Of a DNA stretch of 64,000 bases, positions 15,600 to 24,167 are shown piece after piece. A model generated the notes under the pieces. That model saw only the letters and a program-made list of their open reading frames with translations. It was not told the DNA's origin and did no database searches. Location: positions 5,875-69,874 of the forward strand of contig JAVBTT010000020.1 of the NCBI GenBank assembly GCA_031556035.1, written 5' to 3'. The position numbers were made by a program, and so were the translations under genes. Position 1 is the stretch's first letter. Each line of letters opens with the position of its first letter. The DNA is from JAVBTT01 sp031556035. GTDB taxonomy: Bacteria; Bacillota; Clostridia; Oscillospirales; UBA929.

Positions 15600-16883
15600 T
15601 CATTTCAAGCCATCAATATAGAATACTACCTCGTTGTCCTTTACCATTTTTCCGCCAATTTCAACTGTTCCTCCAGTATACTCCTCCCGCCAGAAAGGCT
15701 TCTCCAGCGGCCAGCGGTCGCTGTTGATAGATATAATCAGCCCGGCGTCATTGTTGTCTGAACCGAGCTCCACTCGCAGCTTCATATTATATACACCACC
15801 CGGCTCTATCCTTACCAGCCCGTCCTCGTCACCTCTGGCTTCGCGCCTCTCCGGACCGGTCTGCGTCATCACCTCCGCCCTGACGTTGCTCTGCCGGTCT
15901 GAGACATTGTGAAAGTGGACAGGCAGCTCGCAGGTATTTTCCAGCTCAAACACAAGCAGAGCATCGTACCCGGAGTCCCCGTCCGCGCTTTTCAAGGTTA
16001 TCCTCAAGCCGTCCAGCACGGCGGATTCCCCCACCCCGAAGGCTTTGCCCAGCATCGATTTCTCGGTTGGCGGGTACGGCCTGTATGGGTTCTGCTCCAG
16101 CCAGCCGCCCTGAATACTCAAGGCTATCAGAAAGATCGCTGCAAAAAACACGAGCCCGGCTATCATGGGCTTTATAACCTGTTTCTCCGGATTTAGCCCG
16201 GGCAGATCCCTCAAATCGGCCATGTCGTCAGCCCGCCTGGCGGGGTGCATATAGACCCCGCACCTTTCCTCAAGCTCCTCCAGCAGTCTGTCAGCCTCAG
16301 GGAAAATCAGGAAGAGCTCCAGATATACTGCCCCCTCCGGTCTGGCCTCAGGGTGCGCCATCGGACGCATACCCTTCGGCAAGCCTGCCGCATCCGCCTT
16401 GCGGCTTGCGTCCTCGTCAAACCTCCCCACTATCCGCAGGCACTTCTGCTTCCTGTCGTATTCCAGGCGCCTGACGTCAGCGTATCTCATCCGCCACACA
16501 TACGGGACGTCCCTGCGGAATCCGGGCGCAACTCCATACATTGAAAACTCGAGATAATCCTCACCCAACAACAGCTCCTCGCCGTCGAACTTATGCCAGG
16601 CGCTTTGAAGGCCGAATATTTTCCTCACGAGCGCCGGAAGCAAAACCAGCAGCAATCCGGCGAAGGACAAGCCCGCCCAAAATCCGGTGAGCAGCCTCGC
16701 GGAGGGCCAGACCGCCCCGAACAGCATAAGGCCAGCGGGAGCAAGTGTCAAAAACATCCACTTCCCGTAGGAAAGCGCCCCGTCCCATCTCTCATTGGCG
16801 GGATTTTCAGCCTTGGCGAGCTGGAGAAGCGCGGCCCGCCTCCGCGGATCCGCGGAAATTGCGCCTCCCTTCAATGTATCCAT
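15600..16883 (-). CDS. Membrane protein of unknown function
   Basis: A 427-residue protein; ATG at 16883 preceded by GGAGGGTTGA. Two close transmembrane helices (about 45-90) lead into a cytoplasmic PH-like region (HKFDGEELLLGEDYLEFSMY and VPYVWRMRYADVRRLEYDRK resemble bacterial PH/YcxB-type strands). A third helix follows (about 243-262), then an extracellular domain of about 160 residues starting at VGESAVLDGLRITLKSADGD, reminiscent of DUF4352-type immunoglobulin-like folds (VFELENTCELPVHFHN). Neither assignment is firm. It is followed closely by the end of the M23 gene on the opposite strand. Confidence 0.7.
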   Translation of the reverse strand: MDTLKGGAISADPRRRAALLQLAKAENPANERWDGALSYGKWMFLTLAPAGLMLFGAVWPSARLLTGFWAGLSFAGLLLVLLPALVRKIFGLQSAWHKFDGEELLLGEDYLEFSMYGVAPGFRRDVPYVWRMRYADVRRLEYDRKQKCLRIVGRFDEDASRKADAAGLPKGMRPMAHPEARPEGAVYLELFLIFPEADRLLEELEERCGVYMHPARRADDMADLRDLPGLNPEKQVIKPMIAGLVFFAAIFLIALSIQGGWLEQNPYRPYPPTEKSMLGKAFGVGESAVLDGLRITLKSADGDSGYDALLVFELENTCELPVHFHNVSDRQSNVRAEVMTQTGPERREARGDEDGLVRIEPGGVYNMKLRVELGSDNNDAGLIISINSDRWPLEKPFWREEYTGGTVEIGGKMVKDNEVVFYIDGLK

Positions 16884-16952
16884 TCAACCCTCCGATAAGC
16901 GTTATTGCCCCTATACGATAAATTGTATCCACTTTATCACAACGTCAGTACA

Positions 16953-19040
16953 TTAAGAGACGATGAACACCAGCTTATCCGCCACCTCCGGCTCAAGCTC
17001 AGCTGATACAAGCCCGCAAGCCCTCCCTCCGGGCGTCTCCGGCCACTTTTCCAGATAGACCTTCGCGTCCCGCCGCAGCTCCTTTACTGCTATCTCAAGC
17101 CTCCTTGGAAATCCCAAGCGCTTGAGCCCGATCTCCCACTCCTGCCCGGTGTAGAAGCTGTCCGCGACAAGCTTGCCGTCCAGAAACGCCTCAGCCCGGT
17201 CTCCCTCGTAGCGCAGCCTCAGGAACCAATCCTCAGCGTAATCCATACCGCTCAGCTCAATTATAAAGCGCCTCCGGAGCGGATCATCGCTCCCGCCGGT
17301 TGTTTCCGCAATGGAAACCGAGGCTCTGGGAAACAGCGTACGCTTCGCAAATACCGCGAGCTCCCCCTCATCCGGCATACGCTCATAGCCCTCAAATATC
17401 CCCTCAGGCCTTGGAAAAATCTTAAAGCCCAGCGGCGCGCGCCCCACAAGCCTGAGACCGTCCGCGCTTTCCAGCACAGGATTTTCGCTAATAACAAGAT
17501 ATTCCCTGTCGAGCCTCACCCTCCACGCATCAAGCGCCTCCCGGCGAGTGAGTGTGAGCACGGCGCCAGGCGCCGGATTTCCCTCGAACTCATAATTCGG
17601 ATCCCTGTCTGCGTAAAACACAAAGGTCTCCCCGGGCTCTCCACTGTTCAGCACGCAAAGCGGTGTCGCCGTCGCGGTTTTAAGCAGGGCACCACGGATA
17701 TTCATATTAAATGGAAAAAAGAAATATTCCCCGTTCTCTATGTCGACAGCGGGATAGCGCAGCTCATCCCCGCCCAGCTCAACTCTCAGGACAGCTCCTC
17801 TGTGCTCGGACATTCGATAGCCTCGCTGATAATTGTTCACAAAAATGTAGCCGCCGTCTGCCCCGTGCCGCACGCTGGTTCTAAGCCCGGTCAGATTATC
17901 GGGCGAAAGCGGATTCTCTTCCGGAATAAATGCGGGCATCATACACAGCCCGCTCCCAAAGTCCCTGAGGAACATCGCCAGAAGCTTAAGCTCCCTTAGG
18001 GTTTCTGACATCTGCCCGTACTCTCTTATTGGCGCGTTGAAATCGTACGACAGCACAGGCAGATCATTCGGGTATCCCGTCTCGCGCGATTCCTGAAGGG
18101 TGGTCAGCTTTCCCACGGGGTTTGTCCCCCCGTGGTACATATAGTAACCCAGCAGGTTAACCCCGCTTCCCAACTTCACGAGGCTCATAGCCCCTATGTC
18201 GCGTGCCGTGGCCACCGGCCTGCGGTGGCTTGTCACCTGAAGCCCCCCGCCCAGCTCAGCGGTCAGGAAGGGAAATTGCGCCGGATCAAACGTCAGGCCT
18301 TCGCCGAGCCTCCTGTCGTTTCCTATGTTCGCGTCGTTGCGCTCGTGAGTGAATATGTAGTTGCCGCTCGGGCCAAGCTTTTCCACGCTGTGATCCCACG
18401 GCGCGTCGCAGTATCCGCCCATAACCGGCAGCAGACCGCCCGTGACCGCGCCGCCCCAGCCTGTCGCCGTGTAATAAGGAACGTCGAAGCCAGCCCCGTG
18501 CGCCAGCTTCGCGAGCGTTCGCATATGCTTTTCGCCCTCTTCGCCCGAAAGACCTCCGGCGTGTCCGTACTCATTCTCTATCTGTACACCGATGACGGGC
18601 CCCCCGTCCTTATGCAAATACCCCCTGGCCTGCTCAAATATCGTCGTATAAAACCGCTTGACTTGCTCCAGATACTCAGGGCTGTTTGTCCTGCACTCAA
18701 AACTCTTTCTCAGAAGCCAGTCCGGGAATCCCCCGTTGCGCACCTCACCGTGGCACCACGGACCGATCCGCAGGAACAGCTTGAGACCGCGCGCCCCGCA
18801 GAGGCCAATAAAGCGGCGAAGATCCCTGAGCCCTGTAAAGTCGTACTCCCCTTCTATTTCCTCGTGGTGTATCCAAATAACATAGGTCGAGACAACCTCC
18901 ACGCCGCCCGCCCTCATCTTGTCTAAGGACTCCCCCCAGTACTCCTCCGGGCAGCGCGAGTAGTGCAGCTCCCCCATGACCGGGAACCACGGCTCGCCGT
19001 TTCTTGTCAGATAGTTGCTCGCATAAGAGTAGTTATCCAA
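16953..19040 (-). CDS. Family 35 beta-galactosidase
   Basis: A 695-residue glycoside hydrolase; TTG start at 19040 six bases after GAGGAGGGG (an in-frame extension upstream has no site). GH35 motifs appear in order: GELHYSRCPEEYW, KMRAGGVEVVSTYVIWIHHE, LRIGPWCHGEVRNGGFPDW, GVQIENEYGH with the acid/base Glu157, FLTAELGGG with the nucleophile Glu262, and YYMYHGGTNPVG. C-terminal beta-sandwich domains (about 380-690) follow. There is no signal peptide, so the enzyme is cytoplasmic and would release terminal beta-galactose from imported oligosaccharides. No transporter or sugar regulator lies beside it. GH35 specificity varies, so the exact substrate is not known. Confidence 0.94.
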   Translation of the reverse strand: MDNYSYASNYLTRNGEPWFPVMGELHYSRCPEEYWGESLDKMRAGGVEVVSTYVIWIHHEEIEGEYDFTGLRDLRRFIGLCGARGLKLFLRIGPWCHGEVRNGGFPDWLLRKSFECRTNSPEYLEQVKRFYTTIFEQARGYLHKDGGPVIGVQIENEYGHAGGLSGEEGEKHMRTLAKLAHGAGFDVPYYTATGWGGAVTGGLLPVMGGYCDAPWDHSVEKLGPSGNYIFTHERNDANIGNDRRLGEGLTFDPAQFPFLTAELGGGLQVTSHRRPVATARDIGAMSLVKLGSGVNLLGYYMYHGGTNPVGKLTTLQESRETGYPNDLPVLSYDFNAPIREYGQMSETLRELKLLAMFLRDFGSGLCMMPAFIPEENPLSPDNLTGLRTSVRHGADGGYIFVNNYQRGYRMSEHRGAVLRVELGGDELRYPAVDIENGEYFFFPFNMNIRGALLKTATATPLCVLNSGEPGETFVFYADRDPNYEFEGNPAPGAVLTLTRREALDAWRVRLDREYLVISENPVLESADGLRLVGRAPLGFKIFPRPEGIFEGYERMPDEGELAVFAKRTLFPRASVSIAETTGGSDDPLRRRFIIELSGMDYAEDWFLRLRYEGDRAEAFLDGKLVADSFYTGQEWEIGLKRLGFPRRLEIAVKELRRDAKVYLEKWPETPGGRACGLVSAELEPEVADKLVFIVS

Positions 19041-19094
19041 TTCTGCCCCTCCTCTTGTGTTCACCGGCGGCGCGGGCAATCGTTTAAATCTGCG

Positions 19095-19235
19095 TATTGC
19101 GACGGAAAGAAAGCGCTCGCAACATTACTTTTGATGCCGCCGCAATATACTCATCTCATGTTAAAGAGCAGATGTATCATAATCGAAAAACCTTGCTGCG
19201 GCAAGCTTTTGCCGATTATTTTATCCGCTCTTTAA
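19095..19235. repeat. Composite double-hairpin repeat, copy A
   Basis: Hairpin 1 runs 19095-19147 (TATTGCGACGG / CCGCCGCAATA). After a 13-base gap hairpin 2 runs 19161-19235, with arms TTAAAGAGC / GCTCTTTAA and AATCG / CGATT, and the core CTTGC-TGCG-GCAAG shared with the element at 11167-11268. Its layout matches the elements at 23989-24115 and 31225-31352. It lies upstream of the GH35 gene; no coding capacity. Confidence 0.7.
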
Positions 19236-19307
19236 AGATATTGGTATTATATAATAATTCGGTATAACTATCAAGCAAAGTTATCTGATACATCAATATC
19301 ACTTCAG

Positions 19308-19802
19308 CTAAAGCACCAGCAGCTCAATTATGCCGCTCAGAAGAGACGCGTTCTCCTCCTTGCGCTTCTGCGCCTCAAAAAGGATGTCCCTCAGGCTTGG
19401 CTCGGCGCCGAGGCCATACTGTCTGTACGCCTCGGCCTGCCTGAGCTCCCACAGAGCATAATCGCGCACCTGCTCCATCAGATCCCCGCAAATCTTCTCA
19501 GCTCCGAGCCCCTCCAGCCTCTTGCCGGAGCGCAGAAACACCGCCGCCGCCATGCGCCTTACAAGCTTAAGCTGGTTTTCGCGAAGCCTCGCCGTCAGTG
19601 CGGAGGCCTTTCTGTTTCCGAGCCTTCGACTGAGCCTCTCGTATCTTCGAAGCATATCCCCCTCAACCAGCAGCATCTCATAGAGCGGATCGGTGCGCTG
19701 CACGGCAGGAAGGACTTCGTGCGTCTGCTCCTCCGGAGCAATTCTGGCTGATACCTTATCCCACAAAGCGTTGATCTCGGCTATGGACAGCTCGTCACCC
19801 AT
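19308..19802 (-). CDS. Helical hypothetical protein, possibly ferritin-like fold
   Basis: A 164-residue protein; ATG at 19802 just after GGGGTGAGGCG. It appears entirely helical, with two long amphipathic helices in each half, the arrangement seen in rubrerythrin-like and coat-protein ferritin-like domains (LYEMLLVEGDMLRRYERLS, then YALWELRQAEAYRQYGLGA). The metal-binding ExxH pairs of active ferritins are missing, so iron chemistry is doubtful. It is the last minus-strand gene after hydA, 173 bp downstream of its stop, and may or may not share that transcript. Identification as ferritin-like is weak. Confidence 0.6.
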   Translation of the reverse strand: MGDELSIAEINALWDKVSARIAPEEQTHEVLPAVQRTDPLYEMLLVEGDMLRRYERLSRRLGNRKASALTARLRENQLKLVRRMAAAVFLRSGKRLEGLGAEKICGDLMEQVRDYALWELRQAEAYRQYGLGAEPSLRDILFEAQKRKEENASLLSGIIELLVL

Positions 19803-19975
19803 CGCCTCACCCCTGCCGCTGCCGCCTGCGGCAAAAACCATAATGTGAATGAGATAACCGCCCCTCGGCTTAATTTGGACGGTCACCCCCTACACATTTT
19901 ATGGCAAAGCGGCGGCAAATGTGCGGAATACCCCTCCCGGCGCGGAAAAACCCGTTAAATTCGGGAAATTATCGC

Positions 19976-21346
19976 CTATTTACGGCGCAGATACCTTCCG
20001 CGTCCGGCCACGCCCGCAAACTCCCCGTTTTCAGCAATAATCTCACCCCGGGATATTGTCATGACCGGCTTGCCCCTGACGCTGAGTCCCTCGTACGGCG
20101 TATAGTCAACGCGCTCATGGAGCTTTTGCCTGGTCACCGTCCATTCTATATCCGGATCGATCAGCACAAAGTCCGCGTCCAGACCGGGTCGTATGTCTCC
20201 CTTTAGATGCCCGAGCCCAAAGATTTCAGCGGGGCGCGTGCAGCAGGAGCGCACGACTTGCGGCAGGCTCATCCGCCCCTCTATAAAGCCCTCGGAAAAC
20301 AGTAGCGGCATCCTCAGCTCGACACCGGGCGCGCCGTTTGGGCAGCGGGTAAAGTCACTCGCGCCAGCCTGCTTCTGAGTCTCAAAAAAGAACGGGCAGT
20401 GGTCGGTGCCGACCGCGTTTATCTCCTCTGCTTCAAGGCCGCCCCACAGCGCCGCCTGATCGGTCGGTTTGCGCAGCGGCGGGCTCATGATGTACTTAAG
20501 CCCCTCCCTGGGGTCCTCGTACAGGCTGTCGTCCAGCAGCAGATACTGCGGGCAGGTCTCCGCGAATATATTCTCCCGTCCGTCAAGCCTTGCCCGTCGG
20601 ATGACCTCCAGCCCCTCGCGGGTGGACAGGTGCACCACATAGACCTTCGCTCCGCCCGCAATCCCAGCCAGCGCCAGAAAGCGGTACACCGCCTCGGCCT
20701 CGGCCAGTGCCGGGCGGCTGAGCGGATGGAAACGCGCCTCGGTATGTCCCTCCGCCGCAAATCTGCGCCTGAGCGTATTTATAACCCCGTCGTTCTCGCA
20801 GTGCGCGCAGATAACCAGTCCGAGCTCCTTTGCGCGTTCTAGAACCCTCAGCGCCCCGCCGTCGTCCAGCTTATAGTCATAGGTCAGGTACATTTTCAGG
20901 CTGGATATCCCCTGCTCATCCCTCAGCCGTTCCATATCGGAAAGGACCTCGTCATCCACATGCTGGATAACACCGTGAAAGCCGCAGTCGACGACCGACC
21001 TCGCTGCAAGCTCGCGGTACACAGCCGCCTGATGAAGCAGCGAACAGCCCTTTGGCCCAAACGCCATGTGATCGATTGTTGTGGTGGTGCCCCCGCAGGC
21101 CGCCGCGACGCTCCCGGTGTAAAAGTCGTCTGAGGAGCGGGCGGAGCCGGTGTCCAGGTCAAAATGCGTGTGCGGATCCACCCCGCCGGGCAGCAGGTAT
21201 TTGCCGCCGGCGTCAATCACCCGCACCCCCGGCGGACTCAAGCCCTGCCCGACTTCGGCTATCTTCTCGCCCTCAACAAGGACATCTCCGTCGAATACCC
21301 TCTCGCTAGTTGCGATGCGGGCATTTATTATCAAAAGCTTATTCAT
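19976..21346 (-). CDS. hydA: Dihydropyrimidinase/hydantoinase-type cyclic amidohydrolase
   Basis: A 456-residue amidohydrolase that opens cyclic ureides; ATG at 21346 after GGCGGGGC. The metal centre is recognisable: PGGVDPHTHFDLD (HxH), SSLKMYLTYD with the Lys that is carboxylated, ICAHCEND, YVVHLSTREG and AVGTDHCPF (Asp). Its length and motifs match D-hydantoinase/dihydropyrimidinase and E. coli YgeZ/HyuA. It is the distal gene of the ygeX-to-xdh cluster. In the described anaerobic urate pathway the homologous gene belongs to the set needed for purine breakdown, where a ring-opening hydrolysis fits. The exact substrate (dihydropyrimidine, hydantoin or a purine-derived ureide) is inferred from context only. 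Confidence 0.9.
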   Translation of the reverse strand: MNKLLIINARIATSERVFDGDVLVEGEKIAEVGQGLSPPGVRVIDAGGKYLLPGGVDPHTHFDLDTGSARSSDDFYTGSVAAACGGTTTTIDHMAFGPKGCSLLHQAAVYRELAARSVVDCGFHGVIQHVDDEVLSDMERLRDEQGISSLKMYLTYDYKLDDGGALRVLERAKELGLVICAHCENDGVINTLRRRFAAEGHTEARFHPLSRPALAEAEAVYRFLALAGIAGGAKVYVVHLSTREGLEVIRRARLDGRENIFAETCPQYLLLDDSLYEDPREGLKYIMSPPLRKPTDQAALWGGLEAEEINAVGTDHCPFFFETQKQAGASDFTRCPNGAPGVELRMPLLFSEGFIEGRMSLPQVVRSCCTRPAEIFGLGHLKGDIRPGLDADFVLIDPDIEWTVTRQKLHERVDYTPYEGLSVRGKPVMTISRGEIIAENGEFAGVAGRGRYLRRK

Positions 21347-21366
21347 ATAGATTGCCCCGCCTTTAG

Positions 21367-21401
21367 GTATTGCCCCCGCCGGAGGCGGGGGCAATACCTG
21401 A
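21367..21401. repeat. Intercistronic hairpin, xdh-hydA junction
   Basis: AGGTATTGCCCCCGCC pairs perfectly with GGCGGGGGCAATACCT around a 3-base loop. This is the first of six such hairpins at gene junctions of this cluster; the CCGCC-loop-GGCGG heart is shared by four of them. Confidence 0.7.
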
Positions 21402-21402
21402 T

Positions 21403-23973
21403 TTATTTCACCCTGCGGTAGAATGTGCCCTCCATCGGCAGCTTCGCGCGCAGCACGCCGTCCAGCGCGTAATACGCGCCTGAGACCGCGGGGGCGGTCG
21501 GAATGGTCGCCAGCTCGCCCACGCCCTTGGCCCCGTAGGCTATATCGTCCTCCCCATGGCCCTTGACCAGAATTATATCCATAGGCGGGATCTGATCTGC
21601 CCGGAGCAGCCCCAGCGTTCCATAGGATGCCTTGGGGAATCCGCCCTCAAGCGGATAGTCCTCTGTCAGCGCATAGCCCATGCCCATCACTATGCCGCCC
21701 TCGATCTGCCCCTCGGCCGCCTTCGGGTTGATAACACGTCCCAAGTCGTAAGCCGCCGTGATTTTTTCAATTTTGCCGTTTTCGTCCAGCGCCACCACCT
21801 CGGCGGCGTAGCCGTAGGCCACATGGCTGACCGGGTTCTGCTTCGGGCTTCCCATCGCGTCCGTCTCGGACGCGTACTCGCCGTAAAACTCCCGGCCCTC
21901 AAGCTCCTCAAGCGTCTTGCCTGAGTCCAGCTCGGCCTTCAAAAGCGCCGCCGCCCTTCGGGTGGACTCTCCGGTGAACACAGTCTGGCGGGACGCGGTC
22001 GTCGTCCCCGCGTTGGGGGTGCGGCGGGTATCCGGCGGCTCGGCCACAATCAGCTCCGGTGGCAGACCCAGAGTCTCGCAGGCAATCTGCGTCGTGACAG
22101 TGGCGAGCCCCTGCCCGATGCAGGCCGCGCTGGTGCGCACATGCGCCCTGCCGCCCTCCACCGAGACAATACAGCGGCTGACATCCGAAAGGCCCACCCC
22201 AATTCCGCTGTTCTTCAAAAAGGCGGCGATACCGGCCACCTTCGCGCCGTCGTAGGCGTCCCTTACCGCCTCAAGGCATTCAACCATAGCGGTCGACGGG
22301 TCCGCGATCTGGCCGTTGGGCAGGCTCTGCCCGGGGCGCACCGCGTTCCTGTAGCGTATCTCCCATGGAGATATTCCAACAAGTTCGGCCAGCAGGTTTA
22401 AGTTGTTCTCCATCGCGAAGGCGGACTGGCAGACCCCGAAGCCCCGGAAGGCCCCGGCGGGCGGGTTATTGGTGTAGACAGCCGTACCCTCTATGTCGAT
22501 CACCTGATAGTTGTAGGGGCCGGCGGCGTGTGTGCAGGCGCGCTGCAGGACGGGCCCGCCCAGCGAGGCGTAAGCCCCGGTGTCGGACACGATCACCGCC
22601 TTCATTGCGGTCAGCATCCCGTTTTCATCGCAGCCCACAGTGAAGTCCATCTCCATCGCGTGCCGCTTCGGGTGTATCATGATGCTCTCCTGCCGCGAGA
22701 ACAGCACCTTGACCGGCTGTTTCAGGCACCACGCCGCCAGCGCCGCGTGGTGCTGCACGCTCATGTCCTCCTTGCCGCCAAAGCCGCCGCCTACTAGCCT
22801 TCCCTGCACATGCACCCGCTCGGGCTCTATCCCCAGCATCCGGGAAACCTCGCGCTGCTCGTCGTATATGCTCTGCCCGGCGGTGTACAGCAGCAGGCCG
22901 TCCTCCCCCTCCGGCATTGCGATGGCGCACTCCGGCTCCATAAACGCGTGCTCGGTGAAGGGCACCGAATAGTGCCGCTTGACAGTATATTCGCTGTTTT
23001 TCAGCGCCTCGTCCGCGTCCCCGCGTATCAAATGCTCATGGGACAGGACATTGCCCTTTTCGTGTATTTTCGGAGCGTCCGGCGCGAGCGCCATCGCGGG
23101 CGAGGTCAGCGGCTCCAGCACCTTGTAGCCGACCCTCACCAGAGCCTTTATCTCCTCAAGTGATTCCCTGCTTCGGGATACGCACAGCGCGACGGCGTCC
23201 CCGACATAACGTGTGATATTCCCCTCCGCTATGAATACGTCCCAGTCGGAAACAAAGGCCAGGTGGCCTATCTTGTTGTTGCCGGGCACGTCCTTTTCGG
23301 TAAGCACCGCCACGCAGTCCGGATGCCCCAGCGCCTCGGAGACGTCTATCGACAGCACTCTGGCGCGCGGATATGCCGAGCGCACGGCGGACGCGTGCAG
23401 CATCCCCGGAACGGTTATGTCGTCCACATACAGGCCGGTGCCCAGCGTCTTTTCGACCGCGTCCACCCTGTGAAAATCGTCCCCGAGCAGACCCTTGCAT
23501 TCGCGGCGCGGCACAGGGCTCCCGTCTCGCAGCAGCTCCGCCGCCAGCCTGACCGCCTGCTCGATTTTCACATAGCCCGTGCAGCGGCAGATGTTGCCGC
23601 GCAGCGCTTTCTTGATCACCTGCGCATCCGGATCCGGGTTTTGATCTATCAGCGCCTTCGCGCTCATCACCATGCCTGGGATGCAGAAGCCGCACTGCAC
23701 AGCCCCCGTCTCGGCAAACGCGAACGCGAAGACCTCCTTCTCCCGCTCAGAGAGACCCTCGACGGTCAGCACCCGCTTGTCCTGGAGCTTTTCAAGCTTA
23801 AAAATACACGCGCGTGATGCCCTCCCGTCCACAATGACGGTGCAGGCCCCGCATGCGCCCTGCCCGCAGCCGTCCTTGGCGGAGGTTATGCGCAAGTCAT
23901 CACGCAGAAAGTCGAGGAGTTTTTTATTTTTATCGCAGCCCACCTGCTGCCCGTTTACAGTCAAAGTATACAT
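21403..23973 (-). CDS. xdhD: Fused Fe-S/molybdopterin xanthine dehydrogenase, XdhD type
   Basis: An 856-residue molybdenum hydroxylase; ATG at 23973 after GGGAGGGAT. The N-terminal ferredoxin domain has Cys36, Cys41, Cys44 and Cys56 (CGQGACGAC). The second Fe-S domain follows with CGFC and CRC, the Cx2C...CxC set. From about residue 165 comes the molybdopterin domain (GLYVDDITVPGMLHASAVRS, GGGFGGKEDM, GAFRGFGVCQ). The likely active-site Glu is in GAKGVGELAT near the C-terminus. The fusion without an internal FAD domain is that of selenium-dependent XdhD in the yge-ygf cluster; it would hydroxylate xanthine or hypoxanthine, or run the reverse reaction on urate. It lies between ygfK and hydA. 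No FAD subunit (YgfM type) is encoded in the window, so its electron partner is unresolved; YgfK is a candidate. Confidence 0.92.
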   Translation of the reverse strand: MYTLTVNGQQVGCDKNKKLLDFLRDDLRITSAKDGCGQGACGACTVIVDGRASRACIFKLEKLQDKRVLTVEGLSEREKEVFAFAFAETGAVQCGFCIPGMVMSAKALIDQNPDPDAQVIKKALRGNICRCTGYVKIEQAVRLAAELLRDGSPVPRRECKGLLGDDFHRVDAVEKTLGTGLYVDDITVPGMLHASAVRSAYPRARVLSIDVSEALGHPDCVAVLTEKDVPGNNKIGHLAFVSDWDVFIAEGNITRYVGDAVALCVSRSRESLEEIKALVRVGYKVLEPLTSPAMALAPDAPKIHEKGNVLSHEHLIRGDADEALKNSEYTVKRHYSVPFTEHAFMEPECAIAMPEGEDGLLLYTAGQSIYDEQREVSRMLGIEPERVHVQGRLVGGGFGGKEDMSVQHHAALAAWCLKQPVKVLFSRQESIMIHPKRHAMEMDFTVGCDENGMLTAMKAVIVSDTGAYASLGGPVLQRACTHAAGPYNYQVIDIEGTAVYTNNPPAGAFRGFGVCQSAFAMENNLNLLAELVGISPWEIRYRNAVRPGQSLPNGQIADPSTAMVECLEAVRDAYDGAKVAGIAAFLKNSGIGVGLSDVSRCIVSVEGGRAHVRTSAACIGQGLATVTTQIACETLGLPPELIVAEPPDTRRTPNAGTTTASRQTVFTGESTRRAAALLKAELDSGKTLEELEGREFYGEYASETDAMGSPKQNPVSHVAYGYAAEVVALDENGKIEKITAAYDLGRVINPKAAEGQIEGGIVMGMGYALTEDYPLEGGFPKASYGTLGLLRADQIPPMDIILVKGHGEDDIAYGAKGVGELATIPTAPAVSGAYYALDGVLRAKLPMEGTFYRRVK

Positions 23974-23988
23974 TGATATCCCTCCCTG

Positions 23989-24115
23989 TATTACGGCGGC
24001 ATCTAACAGTCGTAATTTCTATGGCTTATACAGCCGCCGTAATATGTGTTAAAATCAATATTACTCCGGCAAATCAAGCCTGCCTAATTTACCACGATAA
24101 GTGCCGGAGTAATAT
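23989..24115. repeat. Composite double-hairpin repeat, copy B
   Basis: Hairpin 1 (23989-24044) has perfect 12-bp arms TATTACGGCGGC / GCCGCCGTAATA. After a 13-base gap hairpin 2 (24058-24115) has perfect 14-bp arms ATATTACTCCGGCA / TGCCGGAGTAATAT. It fills the ygfK-xdhD junction. Same architecture as the copies at 19095 and 31225. Confidence 0.8.
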
Positions 24116-24167
24116 ATGCAAGGCATGGCTCCCGCGCCCCGAAAGCGAGAGAGCCATGTTCTTTGTC

